DNA of 64,000 bases. It comes from an uncultured bacterium (GTDB taxonomy: Bacteria > Bacteroidota > Rhodothermia > Rhodothermales > UBA10348). The notes below the pieces were generated by a model. The model had not been told where the DNA came from and searched no databases. It worked only from the letters and a program-made list of their open reading frames with translations. The stretch lies in contig CALIKL010000018.1 in assembly GCA_938018055.1 (NCBI GenBank), forward strand, positions 1 to 64,000. Direction: 5' to 3'. Of this stretch, positions 37,007-46,655 are shown one piece after another. Made by a program: the position numbers and the translations under genes. Position 1 is the first letter of the stretch. Every line of letters begins with the position of its first letter.

Positions 37007-38209
37007 ATGAAAGTACTTCTGGCTGATGCCCTTTCAGATTCGGTTGTCTCCGCCTTGAAAGAGGCTGGCTGTGAATTGGTCAACGAGCCCTCTCTTAATG
37101 GAGAGGCACTCACCGCGGCACTTCGCATGCATCAACCACAGGTTCTGGTTGTGCGTTCGACCAAAGTGAGCGCGGATGATATAGAAGCAGCGCAAGAACT
37201 CGAGTTGATAGTACGCGCGGGGGCCGGGTACGACACGATTGATGTGGCTACTGCTTCGAGTGTTGGCGTTTTTGTCGCCAATTGCCCTGGAAAGAACGCG
37301 GCCGCGGTTGCTGAGCTGACCGTGGGTTTGCTGCTCTCATTGGATCGCTCCATTCCCGATAACGTGTCGGATGCTCGTGCCGGCACATGGAATAAGGCCG
37401 TGTACGCGAAGGCAGCCGGCGTCAAAGGACGCACGTTTGGTGTCGTCGGTACCGGAAACATAGGAAGAGAGGTGATCAAGCGGGTAAAGGCGCTGGATAT
37501 GGACGTCGTAGCATGGAGCCGTTCACTTACGCCCGAGAAAGCGGCCAAGATGGGTGTAGTGTATGCGGAGACGCCTGTTGAAGTGGCCCGAACAGCCGAT
37601 GTGGTTAGCTTTCATTGTGCCGCTACTCCTGACACCAGACAACTGGCAAATGCGGCATTTTTTGAAGCATTGAAGCCCGGAGCCTTCTTCATCAATACGA
37701 CGAGAGGCTCCGTCGTTGATGAGGACGCCATGGTCGCTGCGATCGAAGCCAAGGGCATACGAGTCGCTCTGGATGTCTTCAGCAATGAGCCATCAGGTAA
37801 GTCGGGAACGCTGGACCACCCGCTGGCGGCAAATTCCTCTGTGTACCTGACACATCACATCGGAGCCTCAACCCAGCAGGCTCAGGAAGCCATTGCCGAA
37901 GAGGCAGCTCGAGTAATAATCACCTTTGCCCAGGATGGGGAAGTACCGAATTGCGTAAACCTGGCGACGCAGACTCCAGCGACGATCCAACTCACAGTGC
38001 GCCATAAGGATAAGGTGGGTGTGCTCGCCAAAGTGTTGAATGAAATCAGTGTGGCCAACTGGAACGTGCAGGAGATGGAAAACGTGATTTTCGATCATGC
38101 ACAGGCCGCCTGTGCCTATATCCGGGTTGATGGTACGAATGATGCGTCCGTGGTTGATCGAATCGCTGCGCTGGAAGACGTTTTTGCTGCCACGATCATA
38201 GAACTGTAA
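37007..38209 (+). CDS. serA: D-3-phosphoglycerate dehydrogenase with ACT domain
   Basis: VVGTGNIGREVIKRVKALDMDVVAWS, FINTTRGSVVDEDAM, C-terminal ACT (KVGVLAKVLNEISVANWNVQEMENVIF). Confidence 0.92.
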   Translation: MKVLLADALSDSVVSALKEAGCELVNEPSLNGEALTAALRMHQPQVLVVRSTKVSADDIEAAQELELIVRAGAGYDTIDVATASSVGVFVANCPGKNAAAVAELTVGLLLSLDRSIPDNVSDARAGTWNKAVYAKAAGVKGRTFGVVGTGNIGREVIKRVKALDMDVVAWSRSLTPEKAAKMGVVYAETPVEVARTADVVSFHCAATPDTRQLANAAFFEALKPGAFFINTTRGSVVDEDAMVAAIEAKGIRVALDVFSNEPSGKSGTLDHPLAANSSVYLTHHIGASTQQAQEAIAEEAARVIITFAQDGEVPNCVNLATQTPATIQLTVRHKDKVGVLAKVLNEISVANWNVQEMENVIFDHAQAACAYIRVDGTNDASVVDRIAALEDVFAATIIEL

Positions 38210-38229
38210 ACCATAAGGAATTCTGAATA

Positions 38230-39303
38230 ATGGATCGCGTATTCAACTTTTCAGCAGGGCCGGGCACACTGCCGGTCGCCGTACTTGAAGAAGCCCGCCA
38301 AGAGATGTTGGCCTTCAAGGATGCCGGTGCATCTGTGATGGAAATCAGCCATCGTTCCAAGCAGTACACTGAGCTGGCTGAAACGACGAGGCAGCATTTC
38401 CGCGATTTGCTGGGAATCGGCGACGACTGGAAGATTCTTTTTCTGCAGGGCGGGGCTTCACTTCAATTCTATCAGGGCGCACTCAACTTCCTGACGCCCG
38501 GAACCGTGGGGAATTACGTTGTGACGGGTGCCTGGGCGAAAAAGGCGCTGGCAGAAGCCAAGTTGGTAGGACAAGCCCATGCCGCCGCCAGCAGTGCGGA
38601 TTCGAATCACGACCATATTCCAGATCCTTCATCGTGGGATCTAAGTGAGCGGGCCTCTTACCTCCACATCACGTCGAACAACACCATCTTTGGGACGCAA
38701 TTCGCCGGAGACCCGGATCCGGGCATCCCCATGATCTGCGATGCATCAAGCGATTTCCTCTCGCGTCCCATTGACATGGACAAATACGGAATGATCTACG
38801 CTGGTGCCCAGAAGAACATCGGACCGGCAGGAGTTACCGTGGTTTTGGTCAAAGACTCCTTCCTGGAACGCATCCTGGATGGGCTCCCAACCATGCTGGA
38901 TTATCGGACGCACTCCTCAAAGCTCTTCCACACGCCACCTGTCTTCGCCGTTTACGTGGTGGAGAAAGTACTTCGATGGATCAAGGAAGGAGGGGACCTT
39001 GCGGCCATGAAGGAGCGCAACGATGAGAAAGCGGGGCTTCTTTACAGCTGTATCGATGCCAGCGATTTTTACAGCGGTCACGCGCGTCCCGCTTCGCGAT
39101 CCAATATGAACGTCACCTTCAATCTGCCTACTGAGGAACTCGAAGGTCAATTCGTCGCGGAGGCTGCTTCACAAGGTCTCGTTGCTTTGAAGGGACATCG
39201 TAGCGTTGGAGGCATCCGAGCTTCCATTTATAACGCGTGCCCACGCGAAGGCGTTCAGGCGCTGGCCTCGTTCATGAAAGAATTTGAATCGCGTAAGGGA
39301 TAG
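38230..39303 (+). CDS. serC: Phosphoserine aminotransferase
   Basis: RVFNFSAGPGTLPVAVLEEARQEML, SSDFLSRPIDMDKYGMIYAGAQKNIGPAGVTVV. Confidence 0.95.
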   Translation: MDRVFNFSAGPGTLPVAVLEEARQEMLAFKDAGASVMEISHRSKQYTELAETTRQHFRDLLGIGDDWKILFLQGGASLQFYQGALNFLTPGTVGNYVVTGAWAKKALAEAKLVGQAHAAASSADSNHDHIPDPSSWDLSERASYLHITSNNTIFGTQFAGDPDPGIPMICDASSDFLSRPIDMDKYGMIYAGAQKNIGPAGVTVVLVKDSFLERILDGLPTMLDYRTHSSKLFHTPPVFAVYVVEKVLRWIKEGGDLAAMKERNDEKAGLLYSCIDASDFYSGHARPASRSNMNVTFNLPTEELEGQFVAEAASQGLVALKGHRSVGGIRASIYNACPREGVQALASFMKEFESRKG

Positions 39304-39396
39304 TGGGAAACGCCTTTTTTACCTGTTTGAACCCTTTTCAGCTGTGGGGTAGCCCTGTAGGGGTTATCCTGCCAGCGGCCAACAGGAAAGGGCACA

Positions 39397-39451
39397 TTGC
39401 GGAGGCGGATTGCCCTTGTTATATAGGTCACGAATTTCAGTGTCACGTGAC
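39397..39451 (+). promoter_or_regulatory. Candidate pnt promoter and palindromic operator
   Basis: TTGCGG - 17 nt - TATATA, then perfect palindrome GTCACGTGAC at 39442-39451, 17 nt before pntAA ATG. Confidence 0.4.
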
Positions 39452-39468
39452 GAACCAGCTCTGCCATC

Positions 39469-40599
39469 ATGCCCTACACCATTGGAGTTCCCAAAGAAAC
39501 GGAAGCCGGTGAACGACTTGTTGCACTTGTGCCGGAAGTCGTGCTACGCCTGACAAAGGCCGGCGCCACAGTCGTTTTAGAACGGGGAGCCGGATCTAGT
39601 GCGTACTACCAGGATGCCGACTACGAAAAGGTTGGTGCTACCCTGGGGTCCCGGGAAGAAGCATTTGGCGCGGACATACTGGTCAAAGTTCGCCCTCCCT
39701 CTGAGGAAGAAATCCCGCTCATGAAGCAGGGTGGTGCCTACATAGGATTCATGGCCCCTCTGGATAATCCGGGCTTGTCGAAAAGTATTGCAGCCCGCGG
39801 CACAACGGCCCTTTCCATGGAGATGGTTCCTCGCATATCCCGTGCCCAAAAGATGGATGCGCTTTCGGCGTTAAGCTCCATTGGCGGATATCGGGCTGTT
39901 CTTCTGGCCTCGACGATCCTGCCGAAGTTCTTCCCGCTGCTGACCACTGCAGCAGGTACGGTTCGTCCGTCGAATGTGCTGGTGCTGGGGGCTGGTGTTG
40001 CTGGACTGCAGGCCATTGCCACTGCACGCCGCCTTGGGGCAAAGGTATCCGCTTATGATATCCGAGATGCGGTTGCCGAAGAAGTACAAAGCCTCGGCGC
40101 ATCATTCGTCGAGCTTGAAATCGAAGGTCAGGACAGCAGCGACTCGGGAGGGTATGCCAAGGCGTTGGTGGAAGAGAAGGCCAAACAGCAGGTCAAGCTG
40201 CTTGTGCCATTTATCGGGAAGTCCGACGTTGTGGTGACCACCGCCCTCATACCTGGAAGACCTGCGCCACTCCTTATTTCCGAAGAGGCCGTCAAAGCCA
40301 TGGGTGAAGGCTCTGTCATTATCGACATGGCTGCTTCGAATGGGGGCAACTGCGAACTCACTGTACCGGGAGAGACGGTGGTCAGGCATGGCGTGACCAT
40401 TGTCGGTGCTACGAATCTGACATCGGACATGCCCGTCCATGCAAGTCAGTTGTACGGACGCACGCTTTTGGCCATGCTTCAAGACTTTACGGACGAAAAC
40501 GGCTTCGTGCCCAACGATGAGGACGAAGTCTTTACTGGCTCGTGTATTACACGAGGCGGAGAAGTTGTCCATGATCGAGTCAAGTCCCTCTTGAGCTGA
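39469..40599 (+). CDS. pntAA: NAD(P) transhydrogenase subunit alpha part 1
   Basis: MPYTIGVPKETEAGERLVALVPEVVLRLTKAGA; RPSNVLVLGAGVAGLQAIATARRLGAKVSAYDIR. Confidence 0.95.
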   Translation: MPYTIGVPKETEAGERLVALVPEVVLRLTKAGATVVLERGAGSSAYYQDADYEKVGATLGSREEAFGADILVKVRPPSEEEIPLMKQGGAYIGFMAPLDNPGLSKSIAARGTTALSMEMVPRISRAQKMDALSALSSIGGYRAVLLASTILPKFFPLLTTAAGTVRPSNVLVLGAGVAGLQAIATARRLGAKVSAYDIRDAVAEEVQSLGASFVELEIEGQDSSDSGGYAKALVEEKAKQQVKLLVPFIGKSDVVVTTALIPGRPAPLLISEEAVKAMGEGSVIIDMAASNGGNCELTVPGETVVRHGVTIVGATNLTSDMPVHASQLYGRTLLAMLQDFTDENGFVPNDEDEVFTGSCITRGGEVVHDRVKSLLS

Positions 40600-40641
40600 A
40601 GCCGAATCATGCAGCTAAGCGCTGTTTAATCCATTTACGCG

Positions 40642-40914
40642 ATGCTTACCAATCTCATTGTTTTCATCCTCGCGTCCATTATCGGGAGCGAAGTCATCAG
40701 TAAAGTGCCCCAGACCTTGCATACTCCGTTGATGTCGGGTTCAAACGCGATTTCAGGAATCACCATTGTCGGTGCCCTCGTGGTGGCCGGAATGGTAGGC
40801 GATCCCTGGGCCATGTATGTCGGAATGGCGGCTCTGATCTTTGCCACAACCAATGTTGTGGGTGGATTCATGGTCACAGACCGCATGCTCCAGATGTTCA
40901 AGAAGAAAGAATAG
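40642..40914 (+). CDS. pntAB: NAD(P) transhydrogenase subunit alpha part 2
   Basis: VPQTLHTPLMSGSNAISGITIVGAL. Confidence 0.95.
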   Translation: MLTNLIVFILASIIGSEVISKVPQTLHTPLMSGSNAISGITIVGALVVAGMVGDPWAMYVGMAALIFATTNVVGGFMVTDRMLQMFKKKE

Positions 40915-40982
40915 GCGAATGCTGAACAGGCGACCCGAGTAGGGTCAATCCGTGCCTCCAAACCCTCATCCTGATACTTACG

Positions 40983-42434
40983 ATGAAGCAGAACATCATT
41001 GATATCGCCTATCTCGTGTCAGCCATCATGTTTATTTATGGGCTGAAACGGCTTCAATCTCCAGCTACGGCTCGAAAGGGAAATCAACTTGCTGCCATGG
41101 GCATGTTGGTTGCCGTAGCGGCCACGCTTTTCGTCCAGCAGATACTCACCCCGGCTCAAATGCTGATTGGGGTCGTGGTGGGTGGTGGATTCGGTGCCAT
41201 CCTTGCGAAACGCGTTGAGATGACCGGGATGCCTGAACTCGTCGCTGCATTCAACGGCTTCGGGGGAGCCGCGTCTGCCCTGGTAGCCGGTGCAGAGATT
41301 GCTCGTTTTTTGGCCCCGAATGCTGCGGACCTGATGGGTGGTGCCGTCATGGGAGGTATTGATGCCATTACCATCTCTCTTTCCATCTTGATCGGTATGG
41401 TCACGTTTACGGGCTCCTTCGTGGCGTTTGGGAAGCTTTCCGGGCGCATTTCGGGTAATCCGGTGATTTTTCCGGGTCTGCGTGTGATTTCCATCCTCTT
41501 CATGCTTGGCGCCATTGCCTCCATGGTTTACATGGAGATGGGCGCTGGTGACTTCTCCGTTGCGGGCTTTGTCAGTGATCCCGTTGTTCAAGCGGCGCTG
41601 GCCATTGCGGTTATCGGAGCGGTGCTGGGCATCCTGCTTGTCATACCGATTGGCGGTGCGGACATGCCAGTCGTTGTTGCGTTGCTCAACTCATATTCAG
41701 GACTGGCCGCTGCTGCGACTGGATTTGTACTCGACAATACGGCTCTCATCGTCTCCGGTGCACTGGTTGGCGCTTCTGGACTCATCCTCACAAACATCAT
41801 GTGTGAGGCAATGAACCGCTCGCTTTTCAATGTGCTGATTGGAGGCTTTGGTGGGGATTCGGATGGTGCTGGCCCTGCCGGTGCTGTATCAGCCGAAGGC
41901 TTGACTGTCAATTCCACCTCAGCTGATGATGTAGCCATTCTGCTCAGCTATGCCAGCAAAGTAATTTTCGTCCCTGGATACGGTATGGCGGTGGCACAGG
42001 CGCAGCATGCGGTGCGCGAGCTCGCGGAGGAGCTGGCGAAAAAGGATGTTGAGGTCAAATTTGCGGTCCACCCGGTTGCAGGCAGAATGCCTGGTCACAT
42101 GAATGTCCTTTTGGCGGAAGCCAATGTGCCATACGATCAGCTCTTTGAAATGGACGAGATCAATGGTGAGTTCGAGACCACGGATGTCGCCGTTGTCATT
42201 GGCGCCAATGATGTGGTCAATCCAGCGGCCCGGCATGACAAGGCCAGCCCGATATTTGGCATGCCGATCCTGAATGTGGATCACGCGGCTACGTCCATTG
42301 TACTGAAGCGCTCCATGCGCCCAGGATACGCTGGCATCGATAACGAGTTGTTCTACAACACGAATAACCAGATGCTCTTCGGGGATGCAAAGGACTCGAT
42401 TACGAACGTGATCAACGAGGTCAAAGCGCTTTAG
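40983..42434 (+). CDS. pntB: NAD(P) transhydrogenase subunit beta
   Basis: PELVAAFNGFGGAASALVA; VIFVPGYGMAVAQAQHAVRELAEEL; DVAVVIGANDVVNPAAR. Confidence 0.96.
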   Translation: MKQNIIDIAYLVSAIMFIYGLKRLQSPATARKGNQLAAMGMLVAVAATLFVQQILTPAQMLIGVVVGGGFGAILAKRVEMTGMPELVAAFNGFGGAASALVAGAEIARFLAPNAADLMGGAVMGGIDAITISLSILIGMVTFTGSFVAFGKLSGRISGNPVIFPGLRVISILFMLGAIASMVYMEMGAGDFSVAGFVSDPVVQAALAIAVIGAVLGILLVIPIGGADMPVVVALLNSYSGLAAAATGFVLDNTALIVSGALVGASGLILTNIMCEAMNRSLFNVLIGGFGGDSDGAGPAGAVSAEGLTVNSTSADDVAILLSYASKVIFVPGYGMAVAQAQHAVRELAEELAKKDVEVKFAVHPVAGRMPGHMNVLLAEANVPYDQLFEMDEINGEFETTDVAVVIGANDVVNPAARHDKASPIFGMPILNVDHAATSIVLKRSMRPGYAGIDNELFYNTNNQMLFGDAKDSITNVINEVKAL

Positions 42435-42471
42435 GGCCACACGGCCCGAGACCAAGGGCTACGCCAGGGGA

Positions 42472-42503
42472 CGTGCAGGCAGACGGGTTAGTCTGCCTGC
42501 ATG
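42472..42503. terminator. Inverted repeat between convergent pntB and esterase genes (possible bidirectional terminator)
   Basis: TGCAGGCAGAC-GGGTTA-GTCTGCCTGCA, 11 bp perfect arms; no long T tract. Confidence 0.6.
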
Positions 42504-43270
42504 CGTTCTGCCTGGATGTGACGAACCAACGGCTCAACTGCATCACCGATCTTCTCGGCGATCACCGCGTGCCCCTCTTCCGTTGGATGGATGCCATCGG
42601 TTTGCACAAGGTCCATGATGTCTTCGAACCGTTCGGCGATGAAGGGGACGAAATGGGTTTCATAAGCCGTTGCCAAGTCAGGGTACATATCAGCGAACTC
42701 TTCCGTGTAATCGATTCCGAGATTGGGAGGGACGCGCATCCCCACGAGGACGATCTGTGATTGCGGCCACAGATCACGGGTTTTGTCGATGATTGCGCCG
42801 AGATTGGAGCGTGTCAAGGATAAGTTGATTCCTCGCAGGCCATCGTTTCCTCCGAGTTCGAGAACCAGAATATCGACTCTATTTTGGAGTAACCAGTCCA
42901 GTCGGTTGAGCCCCCCGGTGCTGGTGTCCCCGGATACGCCGGCATCGATTCCATAAACATTGTAACCAGCGCCCTGCAAGCGCGTCTCAACCCGTGCGGG
43001 GAACGCCTCAGCTTGGTCTATTCCGTAGCCAGCCGTGATACTGTCTCCGAGGAATAGGATGCGAACCGATGCAGAATCAGCGTCGGAAGACGCGCTGCTT
43101 GTTGAACCGGCTGATTCCGATAAGACAGGTGGAGCGTTGGGCTCGTCGGGCTCGTTAGGGTCTGGGTTGCCGCATCCGGCAATCAAAGCCGCGGTAATAA
43201 CGACCACGGCATAAAAATCAGAGCACATCGGCAAGGGCCGAAAATTCAATAGGCACAAAAGGAATCTCAT
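42488..43270 (-). CDS. SGNH/GDSL hydrolase, arylesterase TesA-like lipoprotein
   Basis: ILFLGDSITAGYGID (GDS), VLELGGNDGLRG, DGIHPTEEGH. Alternative start ATG 43228. Confidence 0.9.
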   Translation of the reverse strand: MRFLLCLLNFRPLPMCSDFYAVVVITAALIAGCGNPDPNEPDEPNAPPVLSESAGSTSSASSDADSASVRILFLGDSITAGYGIDQAEAFPARVETRLQGAGYNVYGIDAGVSGDTSTGGLNRLDWLLQNRVDILVLELGGNDGLRGINLSLTRSNLGAIIDKTRDLWPQSQIVLVGMRVPPNLGIDYTEEFADMYPDLATAYETHFVPFIAERFEDIMDLVQTDGIHPTEEGHAVIAEKIGDAVEPLVRHIQAERMQAD

Positions 43271-44015
43271 GTTTGATTCGAATCAGGAAGTACTCAAGGT
43301 GAGGGGTCTGACCAAGACGTATCGAAGCGGATCCAGACCATTGACTGTCCTGGACGACGTGGGTTTCACGATAATGGGCGGGGATACGTGTGCTATTGTA
43401 GGTCCAAGCGGTTCGGGTAAGACCACGCTGCTGGGGCTGTGTGCAGGCTTGGATTCGCCTTCGGCAGGCTCCGTTACACTGTGCTCGCACCCGTTCGGTT
43501 CATTGACGGAGGATGAGAGGGCGGAGGTGCGCAATGAGCACGTTGGCTTCGTGTTTCAGTCTTTTCGTCTCATTCCAACGCTGACGGCTATCGAAAATGT
43601 AATGGTGCCGGCTGAACTTCAAGGCCGCTATGATGTGCGCGAAGAGGCGGCGACTCTTCTGAGGGACGTGGGCCTGGGAGACCGATATGATCACTTCCCG
43701 TCTCAGCTGTCTGGAGGTGAACAGCAGCGGGTGGCCCTAGCCAGAGCATTCATAAACAAGCCGGACATCTTGTTTGCAGACGAGCCAACAGGAAATCTTG
43801 ACGCAGAAACGGGTGAGCAGGTCGTTGAATTGCTTTTCAAGCTGAATGAAGACGCCGGTACCACACTGGTTTTGGTCACCCACGATCTGGATCTGGCAAA
43901 TATGACGGACCGTGTGATTCGGCTGCGGGGTGGTAGGATTGTTTCTGACGCCCCGGGCTCGCGATCAGGCGGCTTCGCCGCTGAATCCCTAACGGAAAAC
44001 GTCGCTGGAGTCTGA
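43269..44015 (+). CDS. ABC transporter ATP-binding protein (YbbA/LolD-like)
   Basis: GPSGSGKTTLLGL Walker A, QLSGGEQQRVALARAF signature, ILFADEPTGNLD Walker B. Confidence 0.94.
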   Translation: MFDSNQEVLKVRGLTKTYRSGSRPLTVLDDVGFTIMGGDTCAIVGPSGSGKTTLLGLCAGLDSPSAGSVTLCSHPFGSLTEDERAEVRNEHVGFVFQSFRLIPTLTAIENVMVPAELQGRYDVREEAATLLRDVGLGDRYDHFPSQLSGGEQQRVALARAFINKPDILFADEPTGNLDAETGEQVVELLFKLNEDAGTTLVLVTHDLDLANMTDRVIRLRGGRIVSDAPGSRSGGFAAESLTENVAGV

Positions 44016-44016
44016 C

Positions 44017-46533
44017 ATGAAGCAATGGATCTGGCGATTTGCTGCGCGGGATACACGTGGAAACCGTGCCCGACTGGCCCTTTTTGTGGCCTCCATGGTT
44101 CTGGGGGTCGCCGCTCTGGTATCGATCAATTCATTCGGGGACAATCTTCGGGCCGCCATTGACGAAGAAGCAAAAACCTTGCTTGGTGCCGATTTGAGCA
44201 TTGAGAGTGGAAACCCCTTCAATGAGCGCACTGAGGCCGTGATAGATTCATTGGGAGGCACTCAATCACGCCGAACCTCATTTGCATCAATGGCTTATTT
44301 CCCGCGAACAGGAGACTCAAGGCTGGTAACCGTCCGAGGTAATGAGCCTGGGTTTCCATTTTACGGAGCAGTAGAGACTGATCCGCCAGAGGCTGCCGAG
44401 AACTATCTGCGGAATGGTGGGGCATTGATCGATGGCACACTCATGCAGCAGTTCGGAGTTGCCGTCGGCGACAGTATGCGCATCGGTAGTGTGTCCTACA
44501 AAGTAGAAGGTCGGTTGCTACAGACTCCGCGAGAATCGGCAGCCGTCATGTTGTTCAGTCCTCGCGTTTATGTGCCGCTTGGTCGGGTTGACTCAGCCCT
44601 GTTGGCTGTAGGGTCCCGAGCAGATTATGAGGTGTATTTCCGCTTTAAGGACAACAGGGACGCGGACGCAGCCATTGATCCCTTGCGCGCTGAACTGAGA
44701 GAGTACCGGGTGGGCGCGGACACGATCGAGGAGGAGCGCGAAAATTGGGATGAGGCACTTACCAATCTGTATCGCTTTCTCGGCCTGGTAGGATTTACTG
44801 CATTGCTGTTGGGCTCCCTGGGTGTCGCGTCCTCAATCAGCGTCTATGTCCGGCAGCGAGTTCAGACCATAGCCGTCCTGCGTGTTTACGGCGCCTCGAT
44901 CGGGTCAACAGTTTGGGTGTACGTGCTGCAGGCCACCGCGATGGGCCTTTTTGGGGCAGCGCTTGGAAGCGGTATAGGTATCGGTATTCAAACCATCATT
45001 CCCAGGATACTGGCTGATTTTCTCCCTGTGGATGTTGCATTCAGTATTTCGTGGGGTGCGGTGCTGATGGGCTCAGGGATTGGTCTCGGCGTCACGTTGC
45101 TCTTTGCCCTCCTTCCGCTATTGTCCCTGAGGAACGTCTCACCATTATCAGCACTCAGATCAAACGTTGAGTCAGGTACACGACAACGCAGCGTTGGATG
45201 GTGGCTCACCGTGGCCGTGATCGGTTTGGGCACAACAGGGTTTGCTGTTGCCCAGGCTCCTACGATTGGGATGGGCGTCGGCTACGCTGGCGGTATTTTT
45301 GTGGTATTCATGGCTCTCGCGGCAACAGCCCGATTGCTGATGTGGGCGTTGGTTCGTCGCCCACCCAAAGGAGTGTCGTATACCGTCAAACAGGGCATCG
45401 CCAATCTTCATCGGCCCAATAATCAGACGCTCACCATGATGTTGGCCCTGGGATTGGGGACCTTCCTGGTTACAACCATGCTCATCAGTGAGCACACATT
45501 GGTCAATCAGATCACATTTGCAGGTGCAGGCGAGAGCCCTAATCTGATTTTTTACGACATACAACCCGACCAGGTAGAACCCGTCAAAGCGACGATCGTG
45601 CAGGAGGGACTGCCGATCATGTCCGAAGTCCCGATTGTGACGATGAGAATTCACGCGGTCAAGGGTCGGACTGTTGAGTCGCTGCGGGAAGACTCCACAG
45701 CCAGGGCGACGTGGGCCCATCGTCGGGAATATCGGTCCACTTTTCGCGACCAATTGACCGATTCGGAAACGTTGGTAGCCGGCGAATTTCAGGGCACTTT
45801 CGGCGGAAGCGGCCCCGTGCCCATTTCCATTGAGCAGGATGTGGCGACCGAGCTCGAAGTAGTTGAGGGTGACGAGGTCATCTGGGACATCCAGGGAATT
45901 CGGCTTGCGTCAGTGGTGACATCGATCCGAGAAGTGGATTGGCGTCGCATGCAGACGAACTTCTTCGTTGTCTTTCCCGACGGCTCGCTGGATCGTGCTC
46001 CTGCACAGTATGTAATGATGACGCGAACGGATAACGAGGAAGCATCCGCGGCCGTTCAGAGCGCGATCGTCCGCTCACAGCCCAATGTTTCGAGCATAGA
46101 CATTTCACTCGTTCTCGGCGTGTTCGATGCCATCTTTTCCCGCATCGCTTTTGTAGCGCGTTTCATGGCGCTCTTTTCCATTTTGACTGGATTGATCGTT
46201 CTCGCGGGCGCGGTGTTTATCAGTCGCTTCCAGCGTATCGAAGAAAGTGTACTTCTGAAAACATTGGGTGCCTCGCGTTCGACCGTCCTGCGCATCATGT
46301 CGGTGGAGTACCTCGTTCTTGGTGTGGTTGCTTCCTTGACGGGCATCGTACTCGCACTGGCCGCTGGGTGGTCAATTTCCATATTTGTATTCGATTCTAC
46401 GTTGTCCATACCGGCAATGCAGATCCTGTATATCATGGCAACTGTTGTGGGATTAACCGTGCTGATTGGGCATCTGAATTCCCGGGGGGTCTATGACCGA
46501 AGTGCCTTGGAAGTACTTCGATCTGAAGTATGA
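44017..46533 (+). CDS. ABC transporter permease, FtsX family (YbbP-like)
   Basis: Large periplasmic domains, FtsX-like GSLGVASSISVYVRQRVQTIAVLRVYGAS and RIEESVLLKTLGASRSTVLRI. Confidence 0.9.
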   Translation: MKQWIWRFAARDTRGNRARLALFVASMVLGVAALVSINSFGDNLRAAIDEEAKTLLGADLSIESGNPFNERTEAVIDSLGGTQSRRTSFASMAYFPRTGDSRLVTVRGNEPGFPFYGAVETDPPEAAENYLRNGGALIDGTLMQQFGVAVGDSMRIGSVSYKVEGRLLQTPRESAAVMLFSPRVYVPLGRVDSALLAVGSRADYEVYFRFKDNRDADAAIDPLRAELREYRVGADTIEEERENWDEALTNLYRFLGLVGFTALLLGSLGVASSISVYVRQRVQTIAVLRVYGASIGSTVWVYVLQATAMGLFGAALGSGIGIGIQTIIPRILADFLPVDVAFSISWGAVLMGSGIGLGVTLLFALLPLLSLRNVSPLSALRSNVESGTRQRSVGWWLTVAVIGLGTTGFAVAQAPTIGMGVGYAGGIFVVFMALAATARLLMWALVRRPPKGVSYTVKQGIANLHRPNNQTLTMMLALGLGTFLVTTMLISEHTLVNQITFAGAGESPNLIFYDIQPDQVEPVKATIVQEGLPIMSEVPIVTMRIHAVKGRTVESLREDSTARATWAHRREYRSTFRDQLTDSETLVAGEFQGTFGGSGPVPISIEQDVATELEVVEGDEVIWDIQGIRLASVVTSIREVDWRRMQTNFFVVFPDGSLDRAPAQYVMMTRTDNEEASAAVQSAIVRSQPNVSSIDISLVLGVFDAIFSRIAFVARFMALFSILTGLIVLAGAVFISRFQRIEESVLLKTLGASRSTVLRIMSVEYLVLGVVASLTGIVLALAAGWSISIFVFDSTLSIPAMQILYIMATVVGLTVLIGHLNSRGVYDRSALEVLRSEV

Positions 46534-46655
46534 CCCGGAACGTCCTTGGCAGGAGACCATTGGCAGGTGACGATCGGCCGGGACAATGTTCTGTTGCCGC
46601 ACATTTTCCGGATTTCTCCCGTCGTCCTACTACAAAAAGAAACTCGCCGCGCACT

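Noticed and set aside
41019-41591. 190-aa minus-strand ORF
   Set aside because: Antisense to pntB membrane domain; charged composition mirrors hydrophobic codons.
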